This document shows, in pieces, positions 25,795-34,210 of a stretch of DNA of 64,000 bases. Below the pieces are notes generated by a model. It worked only from the letters and a program-made list of their open reading frames with translations. It searched no databases and was not told the DNA's origin. This stretch comes from an uncultured Bacteroidia bacterium. GTDB lineage: Bacteria; Bacteroidota; Bacteroidia; Bacteroidales; F082. The DNA lies in the NCBI GenBank assembly GCA_902769875.1, contig CACXQV010000008.1, positions 1 to 64,000 of the forward strand, written 5' to 3'. Position numbers and translations under genes: made by a program. How positions within the stretch are numbered: position 1 is the stretch's first letter; the number at the start of each line of letters is the position of its first letter.

Positions 25795-28292
25795 GCTTTT
25801 TGTTTTTTCTTTCCAACGGAGAATAGAATGGCAGCGGCAAGTCCTAAAAGCAGGAATGATGAACTGACGAGCTGTAAAGTGTTGCCCACCTTCCAAATAC
25901 CGGGGGCGTATTCCATCACGATTTGGTGCCCACCACTTGGAATCAAGGCACAGCGCAACAGGTAGTTCGCCCTAAGCAAAGGAAACTCTTGACCATCAAC
26001 ATACAACTTCCATCCGGTGTCGCTCCAGATTTCGGAGAAAACCACAAGCTGTTCATTCGTTGCTTTGTAGTTGTAGGTGAGTCTGTTGGGCCTATAGTCA
26101 ATCAGAGTTACCTGTCCAGGGACACTGTCTGAGAAAGCGTAATCCCCGACCTGCTGTTGGAACTCCTTGTGGAGAATGGCGGTATGGCGAAGGTCGGTGG
26201 TGGCGATAGCTTCAAATTCTTCATTTGGGGTGTCAACCCATCGGACACTGTTCACTACCCAAGCGTTGCCAAAGGCGCAGGGGTTCTCTAATGGCTCTGC
26301 TTCAGGGTTGTAGATGATATATTTGGTGTTCAACATATTGAGGACTTTTTGCTGTTGCAGGCCTGAGATGAGGCTTGCCTCGGAATTGGCGTTCTTGAAT
26401 ATGTTGCTGAACTGCTTGACTTCCCGTCCAAGGTATTGGTTGATGACATCCTGATAGCGACGCAGCTTGGCACCGTGATAGCCGCCTACCGACTTGTGGA
26501 AATAGGAGGTGCTGGCGTCGTTGAACACATCTTTCGTGAGATTCAGTACCCTGAAGTCGGGTGCTTCGTCCTTTAGTATGTATTTGTCGGCATTGGTTTC
26601 TGTGAATGGTTTTTCCTGTAGCTTCTTTGGAATGAAGTCGTCGTTATCCAAATAGCGTTTGTCAATTGCGAACAGGTCAATAACTACCAATGCTGCAATG
26701 ATGGGGAAAGCTATCTGACCCTTCAACTTGCCATTGCCATAGAGGAATAATGGAATGGCTGCAAGTATGATAAACAATAGGCTGCGGAGCGTGTCTTTGC
26801 GGAAAATGGCTATGCGGACATTTTCAAGTTGGGTGGCGAACGAAGCGTAAAGGGCTCCGTCCTTGCCTTTGCTCATCGAAGCGAATTGTTCGGCCTCACC
26901 CTGGCTGAGGAAGCTGAAAAACAGCTTCGGGGCAATGTAGAACAATAGGCAAATTCCGGCTGAGATACCTAAGGCGACGAAAAACATCTTCCGGTTTTGC
27001 TTGAAAACGTCGGGGCTTTTTGCAATCTCAGCCAAGCCCAACAAGCCAAGTAGGGGAATGGTGACTTCGGCAATCACCAAAGTCATTGAGACTGCCCGGA
27101 ACTTGTTGTAGCCCGGAACATAATCGATGAAAAAGTCGGAGAACCACTGTAGGTTTTTGCCCCAACTGAGCAAGATGGAGAGCAGGGTGGCCGACAGCAA
27201 TGCCCATTTCAGAGGGCCTTTAACGGTCAATGCACCTAACACGAACAGGAAAACGATGATGGCTCCTACGTACACCGGCCCGCTGGTGAAAGGCTGGTCG
27301 CCCCAGTAGGCATTGCTTTGAGCGATGCTGTCGCGGTATTGGCGGTCGACATTTTCGAGGGCGGGGTTTTGTTTGCCGATCAAGGCCGAACCTCCGCCTT
27401 TGGCATTGGGAATCATCAAGCTCCAAGTCTCGCCTTTGCCGTAGCTCCACTGGGTGATATAGTCGCGGTCAAGCCCCTTGGTTTGGTTTGAGGCATCTTG
27501 TACCAGCACGGGTTTTCCGCGTGTGGTGTCTGCACTATATTTGTAGTTGGCATATAATGTTGTCGTATTGGTTAGGATGCTGAATACTGTGGCAATAAGC
27601 AAAAACGCTGTGGCTTTAAAGAATTGTCCGAGTCGTTTCTCCTTGAAATCGTTGAAAAATTGTGCAATGGCCAAAATCACAACGATAAGTAACAGATAAT
27701 AAGTAATCTGTAGGTGCCCGGCGCGTATTTCCAATGCTAAGGCAATAGCGGTCAAAACGCAGCCCCAAAGGTGTTTTCCTTTGTATGTAAGCAACATTCC
27801 GGCAATTACCGGAGCCATATAAGCCATTGCCATAGCCTTGCTGTTGTGTCCCGCCCCAATGACAATGAGAAGGTAGGATGTCAATCCGTATGCAACGCCT
27901 CCTATGAAACCGATCCATACGCTGCAATCCAGCACCAGCAACAAAATGAAGAAGCCTAACATACTGATGAACACGGCGCCTATAGGATGGGGGAAGCCTA
28001 AAGTGAGTATTCGATGTATGGGTTTCATCAGGTTGCTGTTGTTGGTGACAGAGATATTCCATGCCGGCATGCCGCCAAACATAGAGTTGGTCCACAAAGT
28101 CTGTTCACCGGTGGCTTCGCGGTAATCCACAATCTCTTTCGACATGCCTTTGTACATCTCGATGTCATGTTGCTTGATGCGTTTCCCCTCCAATATGGGG
28201 CTGAAATAAACCAAAGTGATGGCGGCAAAGGCAATAATGGCCGCCACGATGCCCAATAGGTTTTTGTTTTTCAGGAAAAAGTTATTCTTCAT
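25791..28292 (-). CDS. YfhO-family polytopic membrane protein
   Basis: 833 residues with about 12 membrane helices in the N-terminal two-thirds and a soluble C-terminal domain, then a final helix (LLGLAAAILFSVG). N-terminal signatures WTNSMFGGMPAW and GYNKFRAVSM fit the YfhO/GT-C-like family, which is linked to lipid-linked sugar transfer and glycosylation of lipoteichoic acid in Firmicutes. In Bacteroidota these genes often sit beside GT4 genes, as here. The start at 28292 is preferred; nine in-frame codons upstream run into the DUF4834 stop. Confidence 0.88.
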   Translation of the reverse strand: MKNNFFLKNKNLLGIVAAIIAFAAITLVYFSPILEGKRIKQHDIEMYKGMSKEIVDYREATGEQTLWTNSMFGGMPAWNISVTNNSNLMKPIHRILTLGFPHPIGAVFISMLGFFILLLVLDCSVWIGFIGGVAYGLTSYLLIVIGAGHNSKAMAMAYMAPVIAGMLLTYKGKHLWGCVLTAIALALEIRAGHLQITYYLLLIVVILAIAQFFNDFKEKRLGQFFKATAFLLIATVFSILTNTTTLYANYKYSADTTRGKPVLVQDASNQTKGLDRDYITQWSYGKGETWSLMIPNAKGGGSALIGKQNPALENVDRQYRDSIAQSNAYWGDQPFTSGPVYVGAIIVFLFVLGALTVKGPLKWALLSATLLSILLSWGKNLQWFSDFFIDYVPGYNKFRAVSMTLVIAEVTIPLLGLLGLAEIAKSPDVFKQNRKMFFVALGISAGICLLFYIAPKLFFSFLSQGEAEQFASMSKGKDGALYASFATQLENVRIAIFRKDTLRSLLFIILAAIPLFLYGNGKLKGQIAFPIIAALVVIDLFAIDKRYLDNDDFIPKKLQEKPFTETNADKYILKDEAPDFRVLNLTKDVFNDASTSYFHKSVGGYHGAKLRRYQDVINQYLGREVKQFSNIFKNANSEASLISGLQQQKVLNMLNTKYIIYNPEAEPLENPCAFGNAWVVNSVRWVDTPNEEFEAIATTDLRHTAILHKEFQQQVGDYAFSDSVPGQVTLIDYRPNRLTYNYKATNEQLVVFSEIWSDTGWKLYVDGQEFPLLRANYLLRCALIPSGGHQIVMEYAPGIWKVGNTLQLVSSSFLLLGLAAAILFSVGKKKQKA

Positions 28293-28302
28293 CGTATTAA
28301 AA

Positions 28303-28515
28303 CTATTCAATTTCTTCAAAATCAGTGTATTCTCCTATGTTTGGATTGATATGCGGCTTCTTCTGCGCTTGGGTAGGGGCTTCATCGTTGTCTGTGAATG
28401 TTTGCTCCATCTGGCGATTCAGTTTCTTGATTTTCCGATTGAAAATCAGTTTGATAACCAAGCTAAAAGCGTAAAAGAGCAAGATGACGACGAGTAAAAT
28501 CCTGAGAAGTCCCAT
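28303..28515 (-). CDS. DUF4834 family small membrane protein
   Basis: 70 residues: an N-terminal membrane helix (LLRILLVVILLFYAFSLVIK), then a basic and a glutamine/acidic segment ending NIGEYTDFEEIE, characteristic of DUF4834. It is 10 bp upstream of the YfhO gene and probably co-transcribed with it. Function unknown. A longer frame to 29055 is only the antisense of the neighbouring glycosyltransferase. Confidence 0.75.
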   Translation of the reverse strand: MGLLRILLVVILLFYAFSLVIKLIFNRKIKKLNRQMEQTFTDNDEAPTQAQKKPHINPNIGEYTDFEEIE

Positions 28516-28611
28516 AGATTGTCCAATTTGAAAATATGCTGCGAAAGTACGAAAAAAAACGTTTCTGTCTGTTGAAATCGACATTTTATGTGTAGGCTCC
28601 GTTTTTTTTAA

Positions 28612-28619
28612 TAACTTTG
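28612..28619 (+). promoter_or_regulatory. -7 box (TAACTTTG)
   Basis: It matches TAnnTTTG 52 bp upstream of the glycosyltransferase ATG at 28672. Confidence 0.55.
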
Positions 28620-28671
28620 CCCCGAATTGAAGTTGGCAACAAACCTCATCGTTTATTGAAAGTAAACCATT

Positions 28672-29793
28672 ATGGGTAAGATAGTTATATTGGGAACGGC
28701 TCATCCGTATCGCGGCGGAATCGCTGCCTTCAATGAACGTTTGGCGCGTCAGTTTCAGGCTGATGGCCACGAGGTTTCTGTTGTCACTTTCACTTTGCAA
28801 TATCCGAGTTTCCTGTTTCCTGGGAAGACGCAATACACAACCGCTCCCGTCCCTGATGGCCTTTCCATCGAGCGGGGCGTGAATTCCATTAGTCCGCTCA
28901 ATTGGCTGAAAATCGGGAGGAAGCTCAATAAAGGGAACTACGATATGGTGGTGTTTGCCTATTGGATGTCGTTTTTCGCGCCTTGTTACGGCACGATTGC
29001 CCGACAAATCAAAAACGCCCGATGCATCGCATTGATTCATAATATGATGCCCCATGAAGGCTCACTGCTCGACAGGTTGCTGACTCCTTTTTTCGTGAAG
29101 TCGATGGACGGCTTTGTATCGTTGTCGAAGTCGGTGTTGGGCGAGGTGGAGCGTTTCGACAAGCACGACAAGCCCAAGGCTTGGGCTCCGCATCCCATCT
29201 ACGACCATTATGGCCCGAAGGAAGCACGGGAAATGGCTTTGCAACGGCTTGGACTTGACAAAGGTTTCAGATATTTGCTGTTTTTTGGCTTGGTGCGTGC
29301 CTACAAAGGTTTGGACTGGCTTTTGTCGGCTTTTTCTGATGAGCGATTGAGGGCATTTCCATTGAAATTGCTGGTGGTCGGCGAGTTTTATGACGACAAG
29401 GCACCTTATTTGGAACAAATACGGTCGCTTGGCTTGCAAGATAAGGTGGTCATCGTCGATCAGTTTGTCCCTGACGAACAGGTGAAGAACTATTTCAACG
29501 TCGCCGACATAATTGTGCAGCCTTACAAGTCGGCAACGCAAAGCGGGGTGACGCAGATAGCCTATCATTTCGAGAAGCCTATGTTGGTGACCGATGTCGG
29601 AGGTCTGAGTGAGATTGTCCCGAATGGCGTGGTGGGTTATGCTACCCAGCCCAATCCCTCCTCAATCGCAGATGCGCTCGTTGATTTTTATGAAAACTCG
29701 AGGGCTGAGGGTTTTGTGAAAAACATAGCTGTCGAAAAGAAAAAGTATTCGTGGGAACGTATGGCAGAGGCCATAATGTCCGTTGCCAAATAG
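28672..29793 (+). CDS. Glycosyltransferase, GT4 type
   Basis: 373 residues. The N-terminal TAHPYRGGIAAFNERLAR carries the Gly-rich loop. IHNMMPHE and VSLSKSV are typical acceptor-domain elements, LLFFGLVRAYKGLDWLL opens the donor domain, and VQPYKSATQSGVTQIAYHFEKPMLVTDVGGL (about 286-316) includes the nucleotide-sugar-binding stretch. It belongs to the wider polysaccharide locus. It is followed 15 bp later by a methyltransferase gene on the same strand. Confidence 0.9.
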   Translation: MGKIVILGTAHPYRGGIAAFNERLARQFQADGHEVSVVTFTLQYPSFLFPGKTQYTTAPVPDGLSIERGVNSISPLNWLKIGRKLNKGNYDMVVFAYWMSFFAPCYGTIARQIKNARCIALIHNMMPHEGSLLDRLLTPFFVKSMDGFVSLSKSVLGEVERFDKHDKPKAWAPHPIYDHYGPKEAREMALQRLGLDKGFRYLLFFGLVRAYKGLDWLLSAFSDERLRAFPLKLLVVGEFYDDKAPYLEQIRSLGLQDKVVIVDQFVPDEQVKNYFNVADIIVQPYKSATQSGVTQIAYHFEKPMLVTDVGGLSEIVPNGVVGYATQPNPSSIADALVDFYENSRAEGFVKNIAVEKKKYSWERMAEAIMSVAK

Positions 29794-29808
29794 TTTAATT
29801 TAGTAATT

Positions 29809-30579
29809 ATGAAGAAGTTAATATCTGTTTTTACCAAAATCTTTCCCCGCCAGTGGCTCATCAAATTGAGCTACTTGTTCAGCCTTTTGGTGCGTCCGTT
29901 CTATATCGGAAACAAAGTGGAATGCCCTGTTTGCGGCGGGCATTTCCGAAAGTTCTTGCCTTACGGTTATGGCAAGGCTATGGATAATCGTTTGTGCCCC
30001 AAATGTTTGTCGCTTGAGAGGCATCGCTTGCTATGGCTATATCTGAAGGAAAAAACGGATTTCTTCACCGCGCCATTGAAGGTTTTGCATTTTGCGCCCG
30101 AACAGCCGTTTTTGAAACGTTTTCGTGCCTTGAAAAACCTCGACTATACCACTGCCGACCTCGATTCGCCCATCGCCGACCTCCATTTGGACGTGACCGC
30201 CATCGACCAGCCGAGCGGAACTTACGACGTGGTCATCTGCAACCATGTCCTTGAGCACGTCGGTGATGCAAACAAGGCTTTTTCCGAAATCAAGCGAATC
30301 CTGAAACCGGGTGGCTGGGCGATTCTCCTTGTACCCATCAATCCTGATGTGGACACTTTCGAAGACCCTACCATCACCGACCCGAAGGAACGCGAGCGTT
30401 TGTTTGGGCAATATGACCATGTGAGGCAGTTTGGCCGCGATTATGCCGATGTGCTGCGCAAGGCGGGCTTCAAGGTGACGGAAGACAAGATTTACTATGA
30501 GATTTCAGCCGAACAGCGTGAGCGGATGCACTTGGCTCGTAGGGGGGAGGAAATCATCTACCGTTGCTCCTTGTCGTGA
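29809..30579 (+). CDS. Zinc-ribbon SAM-dependent methyltransferase
   Basis: 256 residues. A putative zinc ribbon (CPVC at 39-42 and CPKC at 63-66) is followed by ERHRLLWLYLK and a class I methyltransferase fold. Motif I is degenerate (VLHFAPEQPFLKRF); VVICNHVLEHVGDANKAFSE is the familiar type 11 segment, followed by LKPGGWAILLVP. Such proteins occur in Bacteroidota polysaccharide loci and may methylate sugars. Its last codons and stop (TTGTCGTGA) coincide with the first unit of the repeat array at 30578. Confidence 0.83.
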   Translation: MKKLISVFTKIFPRQWLIKLSYLFSLLVRPFYIGNKVECPVCGGHFRKFLPYGYGKAMDNRLCPKCLSLERHRLLWLYLKEKTDFFTAPLKVLHFAPEQPFLKRFRALKNLDYTTADLDSPIADLHLDVTAIDQPSGTYDVVICNHVLEHVGDANKAFSEIKRILKPGGWAILLVPINPDVDTFEDPTITDPKERERLFGQYDHVRQFGRDYADVLRKAGFKVTEDKIYYEISAEQRERMHLARRGEEIIYRCSLS

Positions 30580-30745
30580 ACTGCGTCCCCGCAGTTCAAA
30601 TGTTTTCTTGTCGCGAACTGCGTCCTCGCAGTTCGAGTGGCTTCTTGTTTTGAACTGCATCCTCGCAATTCAAATGATTTCTTGTCGTGAACTGCGTCCC
30701 CGCAATTCAAATGTTTTTTTGTCGTGAACTGCGTCCTCGCAGTTC
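30578..30745. repeat. Palindromic repeat array, left half: five units of 37 bp
   Basis: Units centred on GAACTGCGTCCYCGCAGTTC start at about 30579, 30615, 30652, 30689 and 30726, joined by a CAAATGTTTTCTTGTCGT-type linker. Each unit can form a hairpin. Third and fourth units carry single changes in an arm. Confidence 0.92.
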
Positions 30746-30767
30746 AAAAACAGCCTTATATTCAATC

Positions 30768-30909
30768 CAAACTGCGGGACGCAGTTTGTTACAGTGAAAT
30801 ACAATCCAAACTGCGAGGACGCAGTTTGGTACAGTGAAATACAATCCAAACTGCGAGGACGCAGTTTGGTACAGTGAAATACAATCCAAACTGCAGGACG
30901 CAGTTTGTT
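30768..30909. repeat. Palindromic repeat array, right half: four units of about 40 bp
   Basis: Units AAACTGCGAGGACGCAGTTT start at about 30769, 30808, 30848 and 30888, with the linker GGTACAGTGAAATACAATCC. The core is the reverse complement of the left-half core, so the two halves face each other. Two units lack one base in the loop. Confidence 0.92.
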
Positions 30910-30926
30910 ACAGGGAAAATCAACAA

Positions 30927-30953
30927 AAGGCGATTCCCTTTTGGGGTCGCCTT
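30927..30953 (-). terminator. Hairpin downstream of rpmH
   Basis: AAGGCGA-TT-CCC-TTTT-GGGG-TCGCCTT, about 40 bp after the rpmH stop codon on the minus strand. A good stem, with only a short T-run (TTTTGTTG) after it on the minus strand. Confidence 0.5.
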
Positions 30954-30990
30954 CGTTACCTTAAATAAGAAATATAACGGCTTCAGAAAA

Positions 30991-31137
30991 TCAATATTCG
31001 TCAGAAACTGTAAGTTTCTTTCTGCCTTTGGCTCTTCTGCGGGCCAAAACTTTACGGCCGTTAGCCGTTGACATTCTTTCTCTGAAACCGTGTTTGTTTC
31101 TACGTTTTCTGTTCGATGGTTGATAAGTGCGCTTCAT
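30991..31137 (-). CDS. rpmH: Ribosomal protein bL34
   Basis: 48 residues, [20 protein letters not shown]..., with the invariant bL34 motifs ([30 protein letters not shown]). It is a component of the 50S subunit near the peptide exit tunnel. A -7 box lies 54 bp upstream. The dnaA/rnpA neighbours typical of other phyla are absent on both sides. Confidence 0.97.
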   Translation of the reverse strand: MKRTYQPSNRKRRNKHGFRERMSTANGRKVLARRRAKGRKKLTVSDEY

Positions 31138-31190
31138 CTCTGTATCTTTTTATTTGTTATTTTTCGCTAAAATCCCTTTGTTTTGGGCTG

Positions 31191-31198
31191 CAAAGGTA
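31191..31198 (-). promoter_or_regulatory. -7 box of rpmH (TACCTTTG, minus)
   Basis: CAAAGGTA on the plus strand, 54 bp upstream of the rpmH ATG. Confidence 0.55.
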
Positions 31199-31239
31199 CG
31201 AATAATTTCTTTTGGTTCAGCACTTTTTGCAAAAAAAAT

Positions 31240-31275
31240 GAAAAAGGCAAAATCTATTTTGGTTTCGCCTTTTTC
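31240..31275 (-). terminator. Rho-independent terminator of pepD
   Basis: GAAAAAGGCGAAACC...GCCTTTTTC on the minus strand, about 20 bp after the pepD stop, with a 9-bp perfect outer stem and a T-tract. Confidence 0.65.
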
Positions 31276-31296
31276 AAATTGTTGATTACAAGCTGT

Positions 31297-32763
31297 TTAC
31301 GCAATGGCTTCCTTTTCGGGGATGTTCTTCAAGGTCTCGACGAGAAAGTCCCAGAAGGGCTGCACGCTCTCGATGAGGAGGGCTTCGTCGGGCGAATGGG
31401 GGTGTACCAAAGTGGGGCCAAAGCTCACCATATCCCAATTCGGATATTTCGAGCCGAGGATGCCGCATTCCAATCCGGCGTGGATTACCATCACCTTGGG
31501 CTCTTTCCCGAACTTGTCGTGATAGACCTTCTTCATCAGGTTGAGGATGGTCGAGTTGATGTTGGGCTTCCAGCCGGGATAGTCGCCGGTGGAGTAGGCC
31601 TCGGCGCCGTTTTCGGTGAGGTTCTTGCGGATTTGTTCGGCTAACTTGTCCTTGTCGGCATCGACGAGGCTGCGGGTGAGTGCTGCACAGGTGATTTTGC
31701 CGTCTTGCATCTTCACCGTGGCGAGGTTGCTCGAAGTCTCGGTAGTGCCTTCGAAGTCGCTCGACATGGCGATGACGCCGTTGGGATAGCGGGCAATGGC
31801 GCAAAACATATTGTTTTGTGTCTTTGTGTCGATGACCTGTTTGGGCATCTCGGCGGGCTCGCAGATGATGGCCAATTCGGGTTCGGTTTGGGCAAATTCT
31901 TCTTTGCAAATGGCCTCATATTCAGCGGCAAATTTTGCAAACTCTTCATTGTTGCAAGTAGGGACTGCCACGATGGCTTCGGCTTCTCTTGGGATGGCGT
32001 TGCGCAGGCTGCCGCCGTCGATGCAGGCAAGGCGCAAGCCATATTTCTCAGCCGCCATCAGCAGCATGGTGTTCAACACTTTGTTGGCGTTGGCGCGACC
32101 CAAGTTGATGTCCATGCCGGAGTGACCGCCTTTCAGGCCTTTCACGAAGATGCGATAGGCAGTCATGCCGGTGGGCACGTCCTCAAATGTGGGTGTCCAA
32201 GTGCCGATGGTGTCGACGCCGCCGGCGCAACCCACATAAAGCTCGCCTTCGGTTTCGGAGTCCATGTTCATCAGGATGTCGCCTTGCAGCAGACCGGGTT
32301 TCAGCAGGTTGGCACCTGTCATGCCCGTTTCTTCGTCGATGGTGAAGAGGGCTTCAATGGGGCCGTGTTGCAGGTCGGTGGCTTCGAGTACGGCCATGGC
32401 AGCGGCAGCTCCCAGACCATCGTCGGCGCCGAGGGTGGTTCCGTTGGCTTTCACCCAGCCGTCTTCGATGTGGGTCTCAATCGGGTCGGCCTCGAAATCG
32501 TGTTTCTTGTCGGCGTTCTTTTGCGGAACCATGTCCAAATGGGCTTGCAGGATGACGCCTTTGCGGTTTTCCATCCCAGGCGTGGCGGGCTTGCGCATAA
32601 TGACGTTGCCGCAGTCTTCAATGATGGTTTCCAGTCCGTGTTCTTCGCCCCATTGTTTCATGAAAGCGATCACTTTGGCTTCTTTCTTCGAAGGGCGCGG
32701 AATCTGGGTGAGACTGTAGAAGTTTTTCCACACGCCATTCGGTTGCAAATCTTTGATTGTCAT
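31297..32763 (-). CDS. pepD: Cytosolic aminoacyl-histidine dipeptidase (M20 family)
   Basis: 488 residues, the full family length. Metal-binding and catalytic motifs are AHLDMVPQ (His75, Asp77), GADDGLG (Asp114/115), DEETGMTG (Glu144/145), NMDSE and, near the C-terminus, HAGLECG. It hydrolyses Xaa-His and other dipeptides in the cytoplasm, using zinc. It is monocistronic: a terminator lies downstream and a long non-coding gap upstream. Confidence 0.93.
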   Translation of the reverse strand: MTIKDLQPNGVWKNFYSLTQIPRPSKKEAKVIAFMKQWGEEHGLETIIEDCGNVIMRKPATPGMENRKGVILQAHLDMVPQKNADKKHDFEADPIETHIEDGWVKANGTTLGADDGLGAAAAMAVLEATDLQHGPIEALFTIDEETGMTGANLLKPGLLQGDILMNMDSETEGELYVGCAGGVDTIGTWTPTFEDVPTGMTAYRIFVKGLKGGHSGMDINLGRANANKVLNTMLLMAAEKYGLRLACIDGGSLRNAIPREAEAIVAVPTCNNEEFAKFAAEYEAICKEEFAQTEPELAIICEPAEMPKQVIDTKTQNNMFCAIARYPNGVIAMSSDFEGTTETSSNLATVKMQDGKITCAALTRSLVDADKDKLAEQIRKNLTENGAEAYSTGDYPGWKPNINSTILNLMKKVYHDKFGKEPKVMVIHAGLECGILGSKYPNWDMVSFGPTLVHPHSPDEALLIESVQPFWDFLVETLKNIPEKEAIA

Positions 32764-33142
32764 TTGTCGATGATTTATAGTTTAATTGTTTAACTGTTGA
32801 TTCTTTGTGTGTTGCGGATGTTCGAAGTTGTCTGTCAAACAATTAAACAGCTCAACTGCCAACAACTCTGCAACAAAAAGTTCGGCTAAAATACAACTTT
32901 TTTCTTTCGGTTTTAAAGATGGGATGAGTTTTTTCGTTTTGCCGTGGCGCCTCACTGTCGATCAACGGCTTTCGCCAATCGCTTCGACAAAGGCTTTTTG
33001 GGAGTCGGCTGCTAATAGACCTATTCTTTTGAAAGTTTGCCCTAATGAAGTTAATGTGTTTATAATGAGCTTGATAAGGATTGAAAAAGACTTTTTTATG
33101 CTACATGGGTTTCTTTTTTCAGTCAATAAAGAAAAATAGTCT
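32764..33142. other. Intergenic region without a supported gene
   Basis: About 380 bp between the divergent pepD and a small lipoprotein gene. It contains an inverted repeat (GTTTAATTGTTT at 32780-32791 and AAACAATTAAAC at 32837-32848, 45-bp loop). An open frame at 32807-33139 (plus) has no family resemblance, no membrane or signal pattern and no promoter, and I do not call it. Confidence 0.5.
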
Positions 33143-33150
33143 TATTTTTG
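33143..33150 (+). promoter_or_regulatory. -7 box (TATTTTTG)
   Basis: 19 bp before the ATG of the small lipoprotein gene at 33170. Confidence 0.6.
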
Positions 33151-33169
33151 CGGCCAAATCAATTGAACG

Positions 33170-33529
33170 ATGAAAAAAGCATTACCTATTTTATTATTAA
33201 TGATGCTCGCTTTTGCGGGTTGCGATACGGAACCTGCTGTTTATGAGCTTGCCGAAAATCCGCGTCAGCTGTGCGAAAATGCTGAAAAATTCGCCAATCA
33301 AGTGTCCAAGAAGTCAAAGCATTACGATGCCGAAGATTGGGAATTCGCCATCAAGGAGTTCGTCAAGATGGGCAAAAATGGCGTGGAGTTTTCCAATGCA
33401 ATGAGCACAGAGGAGCAAATCAGGTTCGACAATGCCCGCATGAAATTTGTCGGTGCCATTGATGCCAAGCGCGACGAAGCCCTGTCTCTCCACATGAAGG
33501 AAGAGTACGCGAAGATTTATGGGAACTAA
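33170..33529 (+). CDS. Small putative lipoprotein
   Basis: 119 residues: signal MKKALPILLLMMLAFAG with lipobox Cys18, then ~100 residues of charged helical sequence (YDAEDWEFAIKEFVKMGKNG) and no Cys pairs. A DUF6565-like or other helical lipoprotein is possible, but I do not recognise the family with confidence. Its end faces the convergent metallopeptidase with a 6-bp gap. Confidence 0.75.
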   Translation: MKKALPILLLMMLAFAGCDTEPAVYELAENPRQLCENAEKFANQVSKKSKHYDAEDWEFAIKEFVKMGKNGVEFSNAMSTEEQIRFDNARMKFVGAIDAKRDEALSLHMKEEYAKIYGN

Positions 33530-33535
33530 GGGGCT

Positions 33536-34210
33536 TTATTTCCTGCTACCCAGCCCGATGTAATAAAGCAACGAGGCCAATGCCGACAAGGCTGCTACCA
33601 CGTAAGTGCTGGCTGCCCAAGTCAAGGCTTCCTTGGCCTGCGCCAATTCTTGTTGGCTTAGGGTGTTGGACGACTCCAACCACGCCAACGCCCTGCGCGA
33701 TGCGTTGAACTCAACGGGCAGGGTCACCACGCTGAAGAGCAACACTATGGCAAACATCGCGATGCCTAACCAAAAGAGGGCAGGGAAGACGTTGATGATC
33801 AGCAATCCTATTATGATGACAAACATCGCCAATCTGGAGGATACGTTGACGGCTGGCACCAATGCCGAGCGCAGTTTCAGAGGCGAATAGCCCACCTTGT
33901 GCTGCACCGCGTGCCCGCATTCGTGAGCCGCCACCGCTGCTGCCGAAACGCTGTTCGTCCTAAAGACATCCTCGCTCAGGTTGACGGTCTTTTTCGTCGG
34001 GTCATAATGGTCGGTGAGTTGGCCATTGATGCAGGTGACATTCACGTCGAAAATGCCGTTGTCGTTCAGCATCTTCTGTGCGATTTGGGCTCCGGTAAGC
34101 CCGCCGGGCGAGAGCACTTTCGAATATTTTGCAAAGACGCTTTTGAGTTTCCATTGGACAATGAGCCCAACAATTCCGATGACGATAATAAGAATCCAGC
34201 TTACGTTCAT
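33536..34210 (-). CDS. Membrane zinc metallopeptidase, YugP/Zn_peptidase_2 type
   Basis: 224 residues: an N-terminal helix (ILIIVIGIVGLIVQW), the zinc-binding HECGH at 96-100 (SAAAVAAHECGHAVQH), and three further membrane helices (AMFVIIIGLLIINV, LGIAMFAIVLLFSVV, YVVAALSALASLLYY). It is the standard size for the family, whose substrates are unknown. The start overlaps the upstream glycosyltransferase stop by 4 bp. Confidence 0.9.
   Translation of the reverse strand: MNVSWILIIVIGIVGLIVQWKLKSVFAKYSKVLSPGGLTGAQIAQKMLNDNGIFDVNVTCINGQLTDHYDPTKKTVNLSEDVFRTNSVSAAAVAAHECGHAVQHKVGYSPLKLRSALVPAVNVSSRLAMFVIIIGLLIINVFPALFWLGIAMFAIVLLFSVVTLPVEFNASRRALAWLESSNTLSQQELAQAKEALTWAASTYVVAALSALASLLYYIGLGSRK

Noticed and set aside
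30578-30909. CRISPR array (regular 37- and 40-bp spacing of a palindromic repeat)
   Set aside because: The sequences between cores are near-identical linkers, not unique spacers, the repeat inverts halfway, and no cas gene is near.
31705-32793. A 362-codon plus-strand open frame opposite pepD
   Set aside because: pepD shows all M20 motifs on the minus strand; the plus frame has no recognisable feature.
32807-33139. A 110-codon plus-strand open frame between pepD and the small lipoprotein
   Set aside because: No -7 box, no family resemblance, and it covers an inverted repeat and the next gene's promoter region.
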